This document shows, piece after piece, positions 44,444 to 54,681 of a DNA stretch of 64,000 bases. The notes under the pieces are model-generated. The model was given only the letters and a program-made list of their open reading frames with translations. It made no database searches and was not told the origin of the DNA. Numbering within the stretch: the first letter of the stretch is position 1; every line of letters starts with the position of its first letter. The stretch covers positions 1-64,000 of the forward strand of contig NZ_KB895385.1 in NCBI RefSeq assembly GCF_000374825.1, written 5' to 3'. Position numbers and translations under genes: made by a program. The stretch is from Paenibacillus sanguinis 2301083 = DSM 16941 (GTDB lineage: Bacteria > Bacillota > Bacilli > Paenibacillales > Paenibacillaceae).

Positions 44444-46901
44444 GAAGGTTCTGATTGTTGGAGGTGTCGCCGGCGGGGCTTCTGCCGCGGCCAGACTACG
44501 CAGACTGGATGAAGACGCCCAAATTGTTCTGTTTGAACGTGGTGCTTACATCTCATTTGCCAACTGCGGGCTTCCCTACTACATCGGGAACACCATTCAG
44601 GAGCGTTCCAAGCTCCTTATCCAGTCCGCTGAAGGAATGAAGCAGCGCTTCAACATCGACGTGCGAACAGAAACGGAAGTTATCGCCATCGATCCAGTGA
44701 GTAAAACGGTTCAAGTACGCAGCAAAGAACATGGCGAATATGTTGAGAGCTATGAAGCTTTGATCCTCTCCCCCGGGGCCCGGCCGTTCCGGCCAGAGCT
44801 GCCAGGAATTGATAGCAAACATATCTATAGCTTGCGGAATATCCCTGATACAAATCGGATCAAGCAACGGGTAACTGCGGGAGGCGCTTCATCAGCTATT
44901 GTAATCGGCGGCGGCTTTATCGGGGTTGAAATGGCTGAGAACTTGCGCGGCCTTGGGCTTCAAGTTACCCTGATCGAAGGCGGTGCGCAAATATTGCCTC
45001 CCTTCGATATGGAAATAGCAGGCATACTCGCTAAAGAAATGGAGGAACAGGGCATCTCCCTGCTGATGGAACAAACGGTCACCCGCTTTACTGACCTGAC
45101 TGACGGTATAGAGGTCCATACCTCGCAAGGAAACTCCCTTCGAGCTGATCTGGTCATTTTAGCCATTGGTGTGGCTCCCGATACCGCATTTCTCCAAGGC
45201 TCGGGGCTGGAATTGGGACAACGCGGTCACATCCTTGTCAATGAACGGATGCAAACCAATGTTGCGGGCATATACGCCGTAGGCGATGCCGTGGAAGTTA
45301 CTGACCTGGTCAATGGAAGCAAAACAGCCATCCCGCTGGCCGGGCCAGCTAATAAACAGGGACGTATCGCTGCCGATCATCTCGCCGGATTGAACAGCAC
45401 CTATCCAGGCACGCAAGGAACATCCATTATTAAGGTATTTGGACTTACAGGGGCCAGCACCGGAAATAACGAAAAAACGCTACAGCGCCTCGGCATCCCT
45501 TACCGGACAACCGTAATCCATCCCCTGTCTCATGCCGGCTACTACCCGGGAGCAACCCCACTCTCCATCAAGCTGCTCTTTGGTGAAGACGGAAAAGTTC
45601 TGGGGGCACAGGCTGTTGGACATAGCGGTGTGGATAAGCGGATTGACAGCATAGCAACTGTAATTCATTTTCAAGGAACCATCCGTGATTTGACTGAGCT
45701 TGAATTAGCCTATGCTCCTCCCTATTCCTCTGCCAAGGACCCGGTAAACATGGCTGGTTACACAGCAGAGAACATCCTGTCAGGACGCACTCAAACCTTC
45801 GTCCCTCGGGATTTAGATGAACGAGATGAGCAAGCGACGATACTGGTTGATGTTCGCTCCGAAATTGAGCACGCCAACGGTCATATTCCCGGTTCACTTC
45901 TCATTCCCGTTGACGATTTGCGTGAGCGCTTAGATGAACTGGACTCTAGTAAAGAGATTTGGGTCTACTGCCAGGTCGGACTACGTGGATATACCGCATC
46001 GCGCATTCTGCAGCAAAAAGGATATCGGGTCCGCAATTTAACAGGTGGCTACAAATATTATCAACTGTTTGCTTACCGGCCGGGCAAGCTCATACATTCA
46101 GAGGCCGCTGCTGGAGCCGAGCAAGTCCCCGCAAGCCAGCCTTTGACCGAGTCGTCCCCCCGGGCTGATTTGGAGTTGAATGCTTGTGGCCTCAGCTGCC
46201 CAGGCCCACTGATTCAGATCAAGCAATCCATGGACACTTTGGCAGCAGGCCAGGTCCTCCACGTGACCGCCTCTGATCCTGGCTTTTATGAGGACGTACA
46301 GGCATGGGCTTCCATGTCAAAGCATCGGTTGATTCAGGTAAATCGGCAAGATAACGGACTCATTGATGCTTTTGTGTCCAAGGGTCTGCCGGAAAGCAAC
46401 AACCAGACGGACAACCCACAAGCACCAAGGCCCGAAGGGACCTCCATGATTGTGTTCAGCGGTGACTTGGATAAAGCCATAGCTTCCTTTATTATTGCTA
46501 ATGGAGCTGCAGCCAGCGGCAAGAAGGTTACCTTGTTCTTCACCTTCTGGGGACTTAATATATTGCGCAAGCCAGCGAATATCAAAGTAAACAAAGGCTT
46601 GGTAGGCCGTATGTTTGGAGCCATGATGCCCCGTGGCAGCCGCATGTTGCCGTTGTCGCGCATGAATATGTTCGGTCTGGGCGCCAAAATGATTCGTGAC
46701 GTTATGAAGCATAATCAGGTCTCTTCTCTGGAGGAGCTGATGGACAGCGCTATGCGTCATGGAGTTGAAATTGTTGCTTGCCAGATGTCCATGGATGTCA
46801 TGGGTCTTCACAAGGAAGAGTTGATTGACGGTGTCAAGATCGGAGGTGTCGGTTATTATCTAGGCAAAGCAGATCAATCGGGTATTAATCTGTTTATTTA
46901 A
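44436..46901 (+). CDS. CoA-disulfide reductase-rhodanese-TusA-DsrE fusion
   Basis: This protein of 821 residues joins four domains. (1) Residues 1-450 form a CoA-disulfide/persulfide reductase with FAD motif LIVGGVAGGASAAARLRR and active Cys44 in FANCGLPYY. (2) A rhodanese domain at about 455-550 has Cys512 in WVYCQVGLRGYT. (3) A TusA/SirA domain at about 580-655 has Cys588 in GLSCPGPLIQIKQSMD. (4) A DsrE-like domain at about 665-821 has Cys782 in EIVACQMSMDVMG. It should reduce CoA disulfide or persulfide and relay sulfane sulfur between its own cysteines. ATG 44436 follows GAGGAGG. It forms a unit with the ArsR repressor. Confidence 0.9.
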   Translation: MSRKVLIVGGVAGGASAAARLRRLDEDAQIVLFERGAYISFANCGLPYYIGNTIQERSKLLIQSAEGMKQRFNIDVRTETEVIAIDPVSKTVQVRSKEHGEYVESYEALILSPGARPFRPELPGIDSKHIYSLRNIPDTNRIKQRVTAGGASSAIVIGGGFIGVEMAENLRGLGLQVTLIEGGAQILPPFDMEIAGILAKEMEEQGISLLMEQTVTRFTDLTDGIEVHTSQGNSLRADLVILAIGVAPDTAFLQGSGLELGQRGHILVNERMQTNVAGIYAVGDAVEVTDLVNGSKTAIPLAGPANKQGRIAADHLAGLNSTYPGTQGTSIIKVFGLTGASTGNNEKTLQRLGIPYRTTVIHPLSHAGYYPGATPLSIKLLFGEDGKVLGAQAVGHSGVDKRIDSIATVIHFQGTIRDLTELELAYAPPYSSAKDPVNMAGYTAENILSGRTQTFVPRDLDERDEQATILVDVRSEIEHANGHIPGSLLIPVDDLRERLDELDSSKEIWVYCQVGLRGYTASRILQQKGYRVRNLTGGYKYYQLFAYRPGKLIHSEAAAGAEQVPASQPLTESSPRADLELNACGLSCPGPLIQIKQSMDTLAAGQVLHVTASDPGFYEDVQAWASMSKHRLIQVNRQDNGLIDAFVSKGLPESNNQTDNPQAPRPEGTSMIVFSGDLDKAIASFIIANGAAASGKKVTLFFTFWGLNILRKPANIKVNKGLVGRMFGAMMPRGSRMLPLSRMNMFGLGAKMIRDVMKHNQVSSLEELMDSAMRHGVEIVACQMSMDVMGLHKEELIDGVKIGGVGYYLGKADQSGINLFI

Positions 46902-46907
46902 ATTACA

Positions 46908-46947
46908 GAAGCTCCTGCCTATATCTATAGAGCAGGGGCTCTTTTTT
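46908..46947 (+). terminator. rho-independent terminator
   Basis: AGCTCCTGC (46910-46918) pairs with GCAGGGGCT (46932-46940) and is followed by CTTTTTT. Confidence 0.85.
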
Positions 46948-47038
46948 GTTTGCTTCCAGGATTCATGTATAATCGGTAATATAATCCTTAAATCTATATA
47001 AATAGTTGGATTCTATCACCCTGAAGGAGTGGTTTTGG

Positions 47039-47872
47039 TTGAACGAACATATCCGAGTGAACAATGTAGAACGTTTTAGCGGATTTGGCGAGCTATATGA
47101 CCGCAATCGTCCTAAAGCTCCAGAGGAAATCATCAGGATATTGACTATGTATTTGGGCCACTCCCCACGCCTGGTTGCCGATGTGGGCTGTGGAACCGGT
47201 CTCTCCTCCTTTATATGGCTAGGACAAGCCGAGAACATCGTTGGGGTTGAGCCCAGTGATGATATGCGTGCTGTCGCTATGTCACGGTGGGAACAGCAAG
47301 ACAAGCCGGAAAGCTTGAATTTTGTACAAGCTCTGTCGCACGCCTTGCCTTTCCAGGATGACACTGTCGATATCGTTACCTGCTCCCAATCCTTCCACTG
47401 GATGGAGCCGCAGCCGACGCTGCAAGAGTTTGCCCGTGTCCTGCGGCCGGGAGGCTTGTTCGCTGCTTACGATTGCGACTGGCCGCCAGTTAGCCTGCCA
47501 GAGCTGGAACAAAGCTACGAACGCTTGATCCGGCTTGCCGATGAGTGGGCCGTTCAATTGGCCGAGCCTGCGAAGCAAGCCTATAAATGGCCAAAGGAAG
47601 GACATTTGCAACAAATCCGCGAGTCAGGATGGTTTGATTTTACTCGCGAGATTGTGTTCCATAAGTGGGAGACTTGCGACGCTGAACGCTACATCAATAT
47701 TGCCTTTAGTCAAGGGGGACTTCAAACTGCCTTAAAGCTGGGGACCAGCGAGCTTCATCCTGAAGCTGAACAATTTCGCAATCAGGTCCAGGATATCTTT
47801 GCAGGAGCTGCCAAAGAAATTATGTTCAGCTATCGCATGCGTCTAGGGAGAAAAAAAGAGCTGGACCGATAA
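47039..47872 (+). CDS. class I SAM-dependent methyltransferase
   Basis: This 277-residue protein has motif I VADVGCGTGLSSF, acidic residue after strand 2 in VGVEPSDDMRAVA, and VDIVTCSQSFHWMEPQPTLQEFARVLRPGGLFAAYD, a Methyltransf_11-type fold. The FHWM signature occurs in small-molecule methyltransferases of unknown substrate. The start is TTG 47039, nine bases after AAGGAG; upstream codons lack a site. Its stop lies inside the hairpin at 47859-47883. Confidence 0.85.
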   Translation: MNEHIRVNNVERFSGFGELYDRNRPKAPEEIIRILTMYLGHSPRLVADVGCGTGLSSFIWLGQAENIVGVEPSDDMRAVAMSRWEQQDKPESLNFVQALSHALPFQDDTVDIVTCSQSFHWMEPQPTLQEFARVLRPGGLFAAYDCDWPPVSLPELEQSYERLIRLADEWAVQLAEPAKQAYKWPKEGHLQQIRESGWFDFTREIVFHKWETCDAERYINIAFSQGGLQTALKLGTSELHPEAEQFRNQVQDIFAGAAKEIMFSYRMRLGRKKELDR

Positions 47873-47883
47873 TCGGCCCAGCT
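47859..47883. terminator. bidirectional terminator, main role for pdhD
   Basis: AGCTGG-A-CCGAT and ATCGG-C-CCAGCT pair. On the minus strand seven T follow, so it chiefly ends the pdh transcript; it also overlaps the methyltransferase stop codon. Confidence 0.8.
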
Positions 47884-47942
47884 TTCATATATGCTTAGGA
47901 GTTATGTGCTCTCTTCAGAGAGCCATTCAAGCCGCCTTAAAA

Positions 47943-49358
47943 TTAGCGGGAGATGACGTGAATTGGATGACCTTCTACCAGCTCCGCGGTTTCCATCACG
48001 ATTTCACCCAAGGTTGGGTGAGCATGGACGGTCAGCGAGATGTCTTCCAGGGTAGCACTCATCTCGACCGCAAGACCCAACTCAGCAATCAGGTTGGAAG
48101 CTTCGACACCGACGATTTGTGCGCCCAGAACCACGTTGTTTTCTGCATTGGCAACAATTTTAATGAAGCCGTCAGGCTGATTCAGGGAAGTAGCACGGCC
48201 ATTGCCCGCAAACGGGAACTTGCCAGCTTTAACCTTGAAGCCTTTTTCCTTCGCTTCCTTCTCCGTGTACCCAACGCTTGCACACTCAGGATCCGTGAAG
48301 CATACAGCAGGCATTCCTTTGTAATCTACTACGGAAGGCAATCCGGAGATGGCTTCTGCAGCAACCTTACCTTCGTAAGAAGCTTTGTGTGCAAGTGCTA
48401 GACCTGGCACAATATCGCCAATAGCGAAGATTTGCGGGTTGCTTGTGCGACCTTGGTGGTCAACCTTGACCAATCCACGATCCGTCAACTCAACACCTGC
48501 CAGTTCAAGACCAAGGTCACCATCTGTATTAGGACGGCGGCCTACTGTCACTAGCAGGTAATCAGCCGTTACTTCTTTAGCTTCACCATTTACAGAATAT
48601 TTAACAGTTACGTTTTTATCCGTCTGCTCTGCACTTTCGGCTTTAGCATTCGTAATAATTTCGATACCTGTTTTCTCCATGTTCTTCGCAACCAAACGAG
48701 TCATGTCCTTGTCGAAGCCAGGCAGAACTGCGTCTGCACCTTCAATGATCGTCACTTTTGTACCAAACTTCGAGTACATTTGTCCAAGCTCAGCACCGAT
48801 GTATCCACCACCGATAACGATCAAGCTGGAAGGAACCTCTTGCAGATCCAATGCTTCTGTAGAGGATAAGATGCGTCCGCCAAACGGGAACGGCTTAAGC
48901 TCAATTGGACGAGAGCCTGTGGCAAGAATACAGTTTTTGAAACGATAACGTGGTGATTCATGATCATTAAATGCCCGAGCTTCTGTGTTGTTAATAAACA
49001 TCACTTCACCGTGGAAAATTTCGATCTTGTTGCCTTTAAGCAAACCGTTAACACCTTGGGTCATTTTTTTAACGACACCATTTTTAAACTCTTGTGTTTT
49101 GGTGAAATCCACTTTCACATTTTCAGCACTAATCCCGAAAACTTCACCATGAGAAGCATTTTCGAATTGATGTGCCGCAGCAATCAAAGCCTTCGATGGG
49201 ATACAACCGCGATTCAAGCATACGCCGCCTAGCTCCGATTTATCTACGATAACAACCTTTTGTCCAAGCTGAGCTGCCCGAATTGCAGCTACATAACCAC
49301 CAGGACCAGCACCTACGACCAATGTATCAATATCAAGAGAAGCGTCTCCTACTACCAT
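47943..49358 (-). CDS. pdhD: dihydrolipoyl dehydrogenase (E3)
   Basis: This 471-residue flavoenzyme has FAD motif [20 protein letters not shown], redox disulfide [16 protein letters not shown] motif [36 protein letters not shown] and the C-terminal catalytic His-Glu region [15 protein letters not shown]. It reoxidises dihydrolipoyl groups in pyruvate dehydrogenase. ATG 49358 lies four bases after the pdhC stop with GGAGGTG overlapping the pdhC end. It is the last gene of pdhABCD. Confidence 0.97.
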   Translation of the reverse strand: MVVGDASLDIDTLVVGAGPGGYVAAIRAAQLGQKVVIVDKSELGGVCLNRGCIPSKALIAAAHQFENASHGEVFGISAENVKVDFTKTQEFKNGVVKKMTQGVNGLLKGNKIEIFHGEVMFINNTEARAFNDHESPRYRFKNCILATGSRPIELKPFPFGGRILSSTEALDLQEVPSSLIVIGGGYIGAELGQMYSKFGTKVTIIEGADAVLPGFDKDMTRLVAKNMEKTGIEIITNAKAESAEQTDKNVTVKYSVNGEAKEVTADYLLVTVGRRPNTDGDLGLELAGVELTDRGLVKVDHQGRTSNPQIFAIGDIVPGLALAHKASYEGKVAAEAISGLPSVVDYKGMPAVCFTDPECASVGYTEKEAKEKGFKVKAGKFPFAGNGRATSLNQPDGFIKIVANAENNVVLGAQIVGVEASNLIAELGLAVEMSATLEDISLTVHAHPTLGEIVMETAELVEGHPIHVISR

Positions 49359-49362
49359 TACA

Positions 49363-50661
49363 TTACACCTCCATGACAAGCAGCTCAGGATTAGCGAGCA
49401 GTTGTTTGATATAGTTCATGAAATTTTGTGCGGTTGCACCATCGATCAGACGGTGGTCAAAGCTCAGCGACAGAGCCATTACAGGCGCTACTACAACTTC
49501 ACCATCGCGTACAACCGGTTTTTCACTAATCCGGCCCGTACCCAGGATAGCTACTTCAGGGAAGTTGATAATCGGAGTGAAGAACATACCGCCCGCAGAG
49601 CCGATGTTGGAGATAGAAATGGTGCTGCCTTTCATTTCGTTAGCGCTAAGCTTACCTTCACGGCCACGAAGCGCCAGATCAGAAATGGACTCAGCGATCA
49701 TCCAGATGCTCTTGCGATCCGCATCCTTGATGACAGGGACGATCAAGCCGTTATCTGTGTCTGTGGCAATACCGATATCATAATGCTTCTTGTACACGAT
49801 TTCGTTGTTCACTTCATCGATGGAAGCATTTAGTGCCGGGAACTTACGGGAAGCAGCTACCAATGCCTTCACGATAAATGGCAGATAAGTTACTTTGATT
49901 CCCTTCTTCTCAGCTACTGGCTTCATACGAGTACGGAAGGCTACCAGTTCAGTAACATCCACTTCGTCCATAATCGTAACATGTGGTGCGGTGTAAGCCG
50001 ATTTAACCATCGCGTTCGAAATGGCTTTACGGATACCCTTGAATGGTACACGTTCTTCGTCCGCCCCTTGCGGAATTTCAGTAGGAGCAGCTGCCGGAGC
50101 TGAAGTTGCCACAGCATTCGCTGCTGCTGGTGCCGCTGCAGAAGATGCTGCCGGAGCCCCTCCGTTCTTGAAGGCTTCTACATCTTCGCGAGTAATTTTG
50201 CCCGCTTTACCTGTACCTGGAACTTGTGCAATATCAATGCCTTGCTCGCGAGCAAACTTGCGAACGCTTGGCGTAGCCAATACTTCACGGTCAGGAGCAA
50301 CTGGAGCTGCCGATGCTGCTGGTGCCGATGCACTTGCCGCAGTCGCTGCTTCAGCAGGAGCCGGAGCTGCCGCTTCAGGCTCTTCATGTGCCGGTGCATC
50401 CCCTTGGTCAGGGATTTCTCCCTCCGCATCAATGACAGCCACTACCTGGCCTACACGGAATACCGCACCATCCGTACCGAACACCTCTTGTACTGTCCCG
50501 TTAACTGGACAAGGTACTTCTACAACCGCTTTATCGTTCTGAACTTCCATGATGATATCTTCATCTGTTACAGTATCACCGGGTTTGATATGCATTTTAA
50601 TAATTTCGCCTTCATGCAGACCTTCCCCGAGTTCAGGGAACCGATATTCAAATTTTGCCAC
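49363..50661 (-). CDS. pdhC: pyruvate dehydrogenase E2, dihydrolipoyl acetyltransferase
   Basis: This 432-residue protein has one lipoyl domain (lipoylated Lys44 in [10 protein letters not shown]) and an Ala/Pro-rich swinging linker. A peripheral subunit-binding domain ([20 protein letters not shown] ... [10 protein letters not shown]), a second Ala-rich linker and the catalytic acyltransferase core with His403 and Asp407 in FDHRLIDGA follow. It transfers acetyl to CoA and is the core of the complex. It starts at GTG 50661 after GGGAGG. Confidence 0.97.
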   Translation of the reverse strand: MAKFEYRFPELGEGLHEGEIIKMHIKPGDTVTDEDIIMEVQNDKAVVEVPCPVNGTVQEVFGTDGAVFRVGQVVAVIDAEGEIPDQGDAPAHEEPEAAAPAPAEAATAASASAPAASAAPVAPDREVLATPSVRKFAREQGIDIAQVPGTGKAGKITREDVEAFKNGGAPAASSAAAPAAANAVATSAPAAAPTEIPQGADEERVPFKGIRKAISNAMVKSAYTAPHVTIMDEVDVTELVAFRTRMKPVAEKKGIKVTYLPFIVKALVAASRKFPALNASIDEVNNEIVYKKHYDIGIATDTDNGLIVPVIKDADRKSIWMIAESISDLALRGREGKLSANEMKGSTISISNIGSAGGMFFTPIINFPEVAILGTGRISEKPVVRDGEVVVAPVMALSLSFDHRLIDGATAQNFMNYIKQLLANPELLVMEV

Positions 50662-50688
50662 AGGAATTACCTCCCATTTTTTGTCTAA

Positions 50689-51666
50689 TTAAAATTCAAG
50701 TACTTTATTGACACCTTCAATAATGCGGGCCGGGGACGGGAGCCATTGATCTTCGATTTGCGCGAAAGGATAAACCGTATCCGGTGGCGTAATGCGAAGC
50801 ACAGGAGCTTCCAGGTGTAAAATAGCTTTTTCGTTGATTTGCGCAATAATTTCAGCGGCAATACCTGCCGATTTTTGAGCTTCTTGTACGATAATGACGC
50901 GGTTTGTCTTCTTCACAGAAGCTACGATCGTATCGATATCAAGCGGCGCCAGTGTGCGCAAGTCGATAACTTCAGCTTTCACACCATTTTTCTCCAGCTC
51001 GTCTGCCGCTTTCACTGCAGTGTGTACCATCATGCCATAGGCAATGATAGTTACATCAGAACCTTCACGAACGATGTTGGCTTTGCCCAGCTCAACCGTG
51101 TACTCTCCTTCTGGCACCTCATCGCGGAAAGCATGATACAAGTTCAAATGCTCCATAAAGAATACAGGGTCATTATCGCGAATTGCAGAAATCAACAAAC
51201 CTTTGGCATCATAAGGATTTGAAGGAATAACCAGCTTAATCCCCGGTGTTTGGGCGATCAAACCTTCCAATGAATCAGTGTGCAGCTCAGCGGCCTTAAC
51301 GCCGCCGCCAAACGGCGTACGGAATACGATTGGCGCATTGTAACGACCGCCGGAACGATAACGCAAGCGAGCCGCTTGAACCAAAATTTGATCCAGTGCT
51401 TCAAAGATAAAACCTACGAATTGAATTTCTGCGATAGGACGGAATCCTTGAATTCCAAGGCCTACAGCCATACCACCGATCGCTGATTCCGCCAGCGGCG
51501 TATCCATAACGCGGTCTTCACCAAAATCCTTTTGCAAGCCTTCAGTAACGCGGAACACCCCGCCGACATTCCCTACGTCTTCACCGAAAATAATGACATT
51601 CGGATCACGTTCCAATTCAACGCGCATTGCGTCCCGAATTGCTTCTTTCATATTCATCTGTGCCAT
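50689..51666 (-). CDS. pdhB: pyruvate dehydrogenase E1 beta subunit
   Basis: This 325-residue subunit has the transketolase-like pyrimidine domain ([33 protein letters not shown]-type loop here [21 protein letters not shown]) and the C-terminal domain with [15 protein letters not shown]. It pairs with PdhA to decarboxylate pyruvate with thiamine diphosphate. GAGGAGG precedes ATG 51666. Confidence 0.97.
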   Translation of the reverse strand: MAQMNMKEAIRDAMRVELERDPNVIIFGEDVGNVGGVFRVTEGLQKDFGEDRVMDTPLAESAIGGMAVGLGIQGFRPIAEIQFVGFIFEALDQILVQAARLRYRSGGRYNAPIVFRTPFGGGVKAAELHTDSLEGLIAQTPGIKLVIPSNPYDAKGLLISAIRDNDPVFFMEHLNLYHAFRDEVPEGEYTVELGKANIVREGSDVTIIAYGMMVHTAVKAADELEKNGVKAEVIDLRTLAPLDIDTIVASVKKTNRVIIVQEAQKSAGIAAEIIAQINEKAILHLEAPVLRITPPDTVYPFAQIEDQWLPSPARIIEGVNKVLEF

Positions 51667-51714
51667 TGCTTGTATCCTCCTCTATAGAACGATCAGACTT
51701 ATTAAATGTACAGC

Positions 51715-52782
51715 TTATTTAAAATCGGCTTTTTGCTCTTCCAGATGTTTTGGCGTATGCTCGAACATGCTGTCAATCAGGCCTGGAATTGTCATTTTTT
51801 CTGTTTGCTCTGCTTTTTTAATTTGTTCGTTCACTTTTGCTTTAGCTTCATCCTTCACACGAGCGGTATCTTCATCTGTCCACAGACCTTTCTTTGTCAG
51901 GTACTTGGCCAGACGATTGATTGGATCCTTCTCGCCCCATTCGCCTTCCTCTTCCTTCGTCCGGTACTTGGAAGTATCGTCGGACAAGGAATGTGGACGG
52001 AAACGGTAAGTTACAGCTTCGATCAACGTAGCCCCTTCTCCGTTACGGGCACGCTCAGCAGCTTCTTGCACCGCGCTGATGACAGCAAATACGTCCATCC
52101 CGTCGATCTTGACGCCGCGAATCCCGGCAGCAACCGCTTTATGGGCAATCGACAAAGCCGCAGTCTGTTTGGAGAATGGTGTCGTAATAGCATATCCATT
52201 ATTTTGTACGAAGAAAATAACAGGCAGCTTGTATACCCCGGCAAAGTTCAGTGCTTCGTAGAAGTCGCCTTCCGAGGAACCACCATCACCGGTATAAGTA
52301 ATTGCTACTTGTTTTTGTTTTTTCAATTTATAGCCCATAGCAATCCCCATCGCATGCAGCACTTGTGCACCGATGATGATTTGTGGCATAAGTACATTAA
52401 CGCCTTCTGGAATTTCACCGCCATGTTGATGACCGCGGGAATACAGGAACGCTTGATAAAGCGGGAGACCATGCCATACAAGCTGAGGCATATCGCGATA
52501 GCCTGGGCAAACAAAATCTCCTTTGTCCAAAGCAAATTCACTACCTACCATAGTCGCCTCTTGGCCGGATACCGGTGCGTAGAAGCCCAAACGACCTTGA
52601 CGGCCCAGGTTAATCGCCCGTTCGTCCCAAGTACGGGTAAATACCATACGGTACATAAGCTCTTTTAATTGATCGTCGGTCAAAGCCGGGACTTTATCTT
52701 TATTCACAATCTCGCCATCCGGCGAAAGCACGGTTAAAGCTTCAACTTCTTCCGTATACACTTCATAAGGAATCTTGCTCAT
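51715..52782 (-). CDS. pdhA: pyruvate dehydrogenase E1 alpha subunit
   Basis: This 355-residue subunit carries the thiamine diphosphate motif GDGGSSEGDFYEALNFAGV ... NN and the phosphorylation-loop equivalent YRFRPHSLSDDTSKYR. ATG 52782 is preferred over GTG 52791, which falls inside the GAGGTG ribosome site. It is the first gene of pdhABCD, driven by the promoter at 52835-52864. Confidence 0.97.
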   Translation of the reverse strand: MSKIPYEVYTEEVEALTVLSPDGEIVNKDKVPALTDDQLKELMYRMVFTRTWDERAINLGRQGRLGFYAPVSGQEATMVGSEFALDKGDFVCPGYRDMPQLVWHGLPLYQAFLYSRGHQHGGEIPEGVNVLMPQIIIGAQVLHAMGIAMGYKLKKQKQVAITYTGDGGSSEGDFYEALNFAGVYKLPVIFFVQNNGYAITTPFSKQTAALSIAHKAVAAGIRGVKIDGMDVFAVISAVQEAAERARNGEGATLIEAVTYRFRPHSLSDDTSKYRTKEEEGEWGEKDPINRLAKYLTKKGLWTDEDTARVKDEAKAKVNEQIKKAEQTEKMTIPGLIDSMFEHTPKHLEEQKADFK

Positions 52783-52834
52783 TTTTTTCACCTCGACTAA
52801 ATATTTGATTATCTTGTGTCTCTGTTATAGAATT

Positions 52835-52864
52835 ATTATACAACTGTTTCACTCAATAAGTCAA
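52835..52864 (-). promoter_or_regulatory. sigma-A promoter of pdhABCD
   Basis: On the minus strand TTGACT (52864-52859) and TATAAT (52840-52835) are separated by 18 bases. They lie about 50 bases upstream of pdhA. The rest of 52783-53037 is AT-rich with no other recognised element. Confidence 0.75.
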
Positions 52865-53037
52865 AGGATTTCAGGTTAATTGTGTTATGTTTTTATTTTT
52901 GTGTATGTAACAGTTTATTTAAATTAGTATAACACAGTCCTTTTTTCGGGAATTGTCTATGACCCATTTCTCACGATAAATTCTATCTGAATCCAAGGGC
53001 AAAAGCAAAATTTCAAGGAACGGAGCGTGTTTGAACT

Positions 53038-53766
53038 ATGACAGAATCACGTTATCTCAAACGAACTATTATTAAGGAAGAGATTGAAAGCAAGTTTCTA
53101 GAAGAAAAGCGCTATCTCCGCGTATACCTTCCTCCTGGCTACAATGAAATTATCAGCTATCCTGTCGTATATTGTCAGGACGGTGAGGAATTTTTCAACT
53201 TTGGACGGATTGCCACCCATGCCAACCAACTGATATTGGATGAAGGAATTGATCCCTTTATCATCGTTGGCGTAGAGGTCAATACGACCGTGCGCACAGA
53301 GGAATACGCTCCATTTGGCAATCGCTTTGAAGCTTACACAAGCTGTTTTACGGAAGAAATTATTCCCTTCATTGAACAGAAATATCCGGTTCGCCGCGAG
53401 CCCGGGGAACGGATACTGGCAGGTGATTCTTTAGGAGCAACCGTTTCCCTTCATTTGGCCTTGAAAAGACCGGACCTGTTTTCCAAAATTATCAGCCTGT
53501 CTGGAGCCTACTATGAACCTTCACTGAAACTGCTGGCGAAGGAGACCGATCTGACCACTCTGTCGCTCTATATGATCGTTGGTCTACAGGAACAGAAGTA
53601 TACGACCGATACGGGGACCTATAACTTCGTTGAACTGAACCGCAAGGCCAAGGCCCTGCTGGAGGAACGTGGCGCCAAAGTTACTTATTTTGAGAAGGAT
53701 GGCAAGCATTTGTGGGGCTTCTGGCAGCAAGAACTTCCGGATGCGTTAATTTACTTTTTGAAATAG
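53038..53766 (+). CDS. alpha/beta hydrolase, enterochelin esterase-like
   Basis: This 242-residue serine hydrolase of the esterase D/Fes-like family has YLRVYLPPGYNE, VVYCQDGEEFF and the nucleophile elbow ILAGDSLGATVSLHLALKRPDLF. The likely catalytic His lies in KDGKHLWGFWQQELPDAL. It has no signal peptide. Relatives hydrolyse siderophores, acyl glycerols or carbohydrate esters; no siderophore gene is near, so the substrate is open. The ribosome site (GGAGCG) is 12 bases from ATG 53038. Confidence 0.83.
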   Translation: MTESRYLKRTIIKEEIESKFLEEKRYLRVYLPPGYNEIISYPVVYCQDGEEFFNFGRIATHANQLILDEGIDPFIIVGVEVNTTVRTEEYAPFGNRFEAYTSCFTEEIIPFIEQKYPVRREPGERILAGDSLGATVSLHLALKRPDLFSKIISLSGAYYEPSLKLLAKETDLTTLSLYMIVGLQEQKYTTDTGTYNFVELNRKAKALLEERGAKVTYFEKDGKHLWGFWQQELPDALIYFLK

Positions 53767-53789
53767 CGCTTACACTTTTTGACTTGAAC

Positions 53790-53832
53790 AAGGCTGTCCA
53801 TTAAGCGATTAGGGCTTTTAGGGGACAGCCTT
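53790..53832. terminator. bidirectional terminator
   Basis: AAGGCTGTCC and GGACAGCCTT pair exactly between the convergent esterase and TRIC-like genes. Confidence 0.8.
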
Positions 53833-53843
53833 TGTTCATTTTC

Positions 53844-54539
53844 CTATTCCGCCGCATTAGAAGTTTGCTCCCTTACGACGACGCGTTCTGCGGTCACCTC
53901 GGTTATCCCGGTCTCAGTTCCCATATGGATATTCCCGGTTTCCAAGGACCGGCGAGGCAGCTTCCATTTGTAGTGCACCGACAACATACGAAAGAAGACA
54001 ACGAGAACAAACAAAAAAATAAGCTCAAATGTGGACTCGAACCACCCGAAACCCACCGCCAAACCGGCCAGCATTGCCCATACGGCATAGATTTCTTCCC
54101 GGAGTACCAGGGGCTTGCGCCCGGCAAGCAAGTCACGAATGATCCCGCCGCCAATCCCCGTCAATACTGCCGCAACCAGCACCGCACTGATTGGATGCTT
54201 CATTTCTGTGGCATAGAGCGCCCCTTGAATAGCAAAAGCGGACAAGCCAATGGCATCAAACAGCACCTCCGTCCGCTTCCAATGCCGAATCCACGGCATA
54301 GGCAGGATAAAGGCAATCAATACAGCCAATACAGCCAGTAAAATTAAATCCCCTTGCGTCCATAAGGTAGTGACCGGAACACCGATTAGCACATTGCGGA
54401 TAATTCCGCCGCCAAAAGCTGTAACTAGGCCCAGCACCACTACCCCGAGCATGTCATACTTCTCCTCCATCGCCACGAATGCCCCGGACATGGCAAACGC
54501 AATAGTTCCAATGATGCTGAAAATATCAAATATGTGCAT
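53844..54539 (-). CDS. TRIC-type (UPF0126) membrane channel
   Basis: This 231-residue protein has seven predicted membrane helices arranged as two repeats. Each repeat carries the family glycine motif: VTAFGGGIIRNVLIG and LTGIGGGIIRDLLAG. Bacterial TRIC homologues form trimeric monovalent cation channels. A C-terminal tail of about 35 residues is polar. AAGGACGGGG precedes the ATG. Confidence 0.9.
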   Translation of the reverse strand: MHIFDIFSIIGTIAFAMSGAFVAMEEKYDMLGVVVLGLVTAFGGGIIRNVLIGVPVTTLWTQGDLILLAVLAVLIAFILPMPWIRHWKRTEVLFDAIGLSAFAIQGALYATEMKHPISAVLVAAVLTGIGGGIIRDLLAGRKPLVLREEIYAVWAMLAGLAVGFGWFESTFELIFLFVLVVFFRMLSVHYKWKLPRRSLETGNIHMGTETGITEVTAERVVVREQTSNAAE

Positions 54540-54681
54540 GTCCCCGTCCTTCTCTGCCTCTTTCTGTTAGCTATGTTCCATCATTCCTCATTGTAGGCTC
54601 TTAAGATGAAATTGTGCAAGCCTAAAATCTGAATTATACTAATTTAATGAACCGATTTATGTACGAAAGGAAGAATGGAAC

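Noticed and set aside
50021-50542. 173-codon Ala/Ser-rich frame opposite pdhC
   Set aside because: It is the antisense shadow of the Ala/Pro-rich linkers of pdhC.
51706-52668. 320-codon plus-strand frame opposite pdhA
   Set aside because: It is the antisense shadow of a strongly conserved gene.
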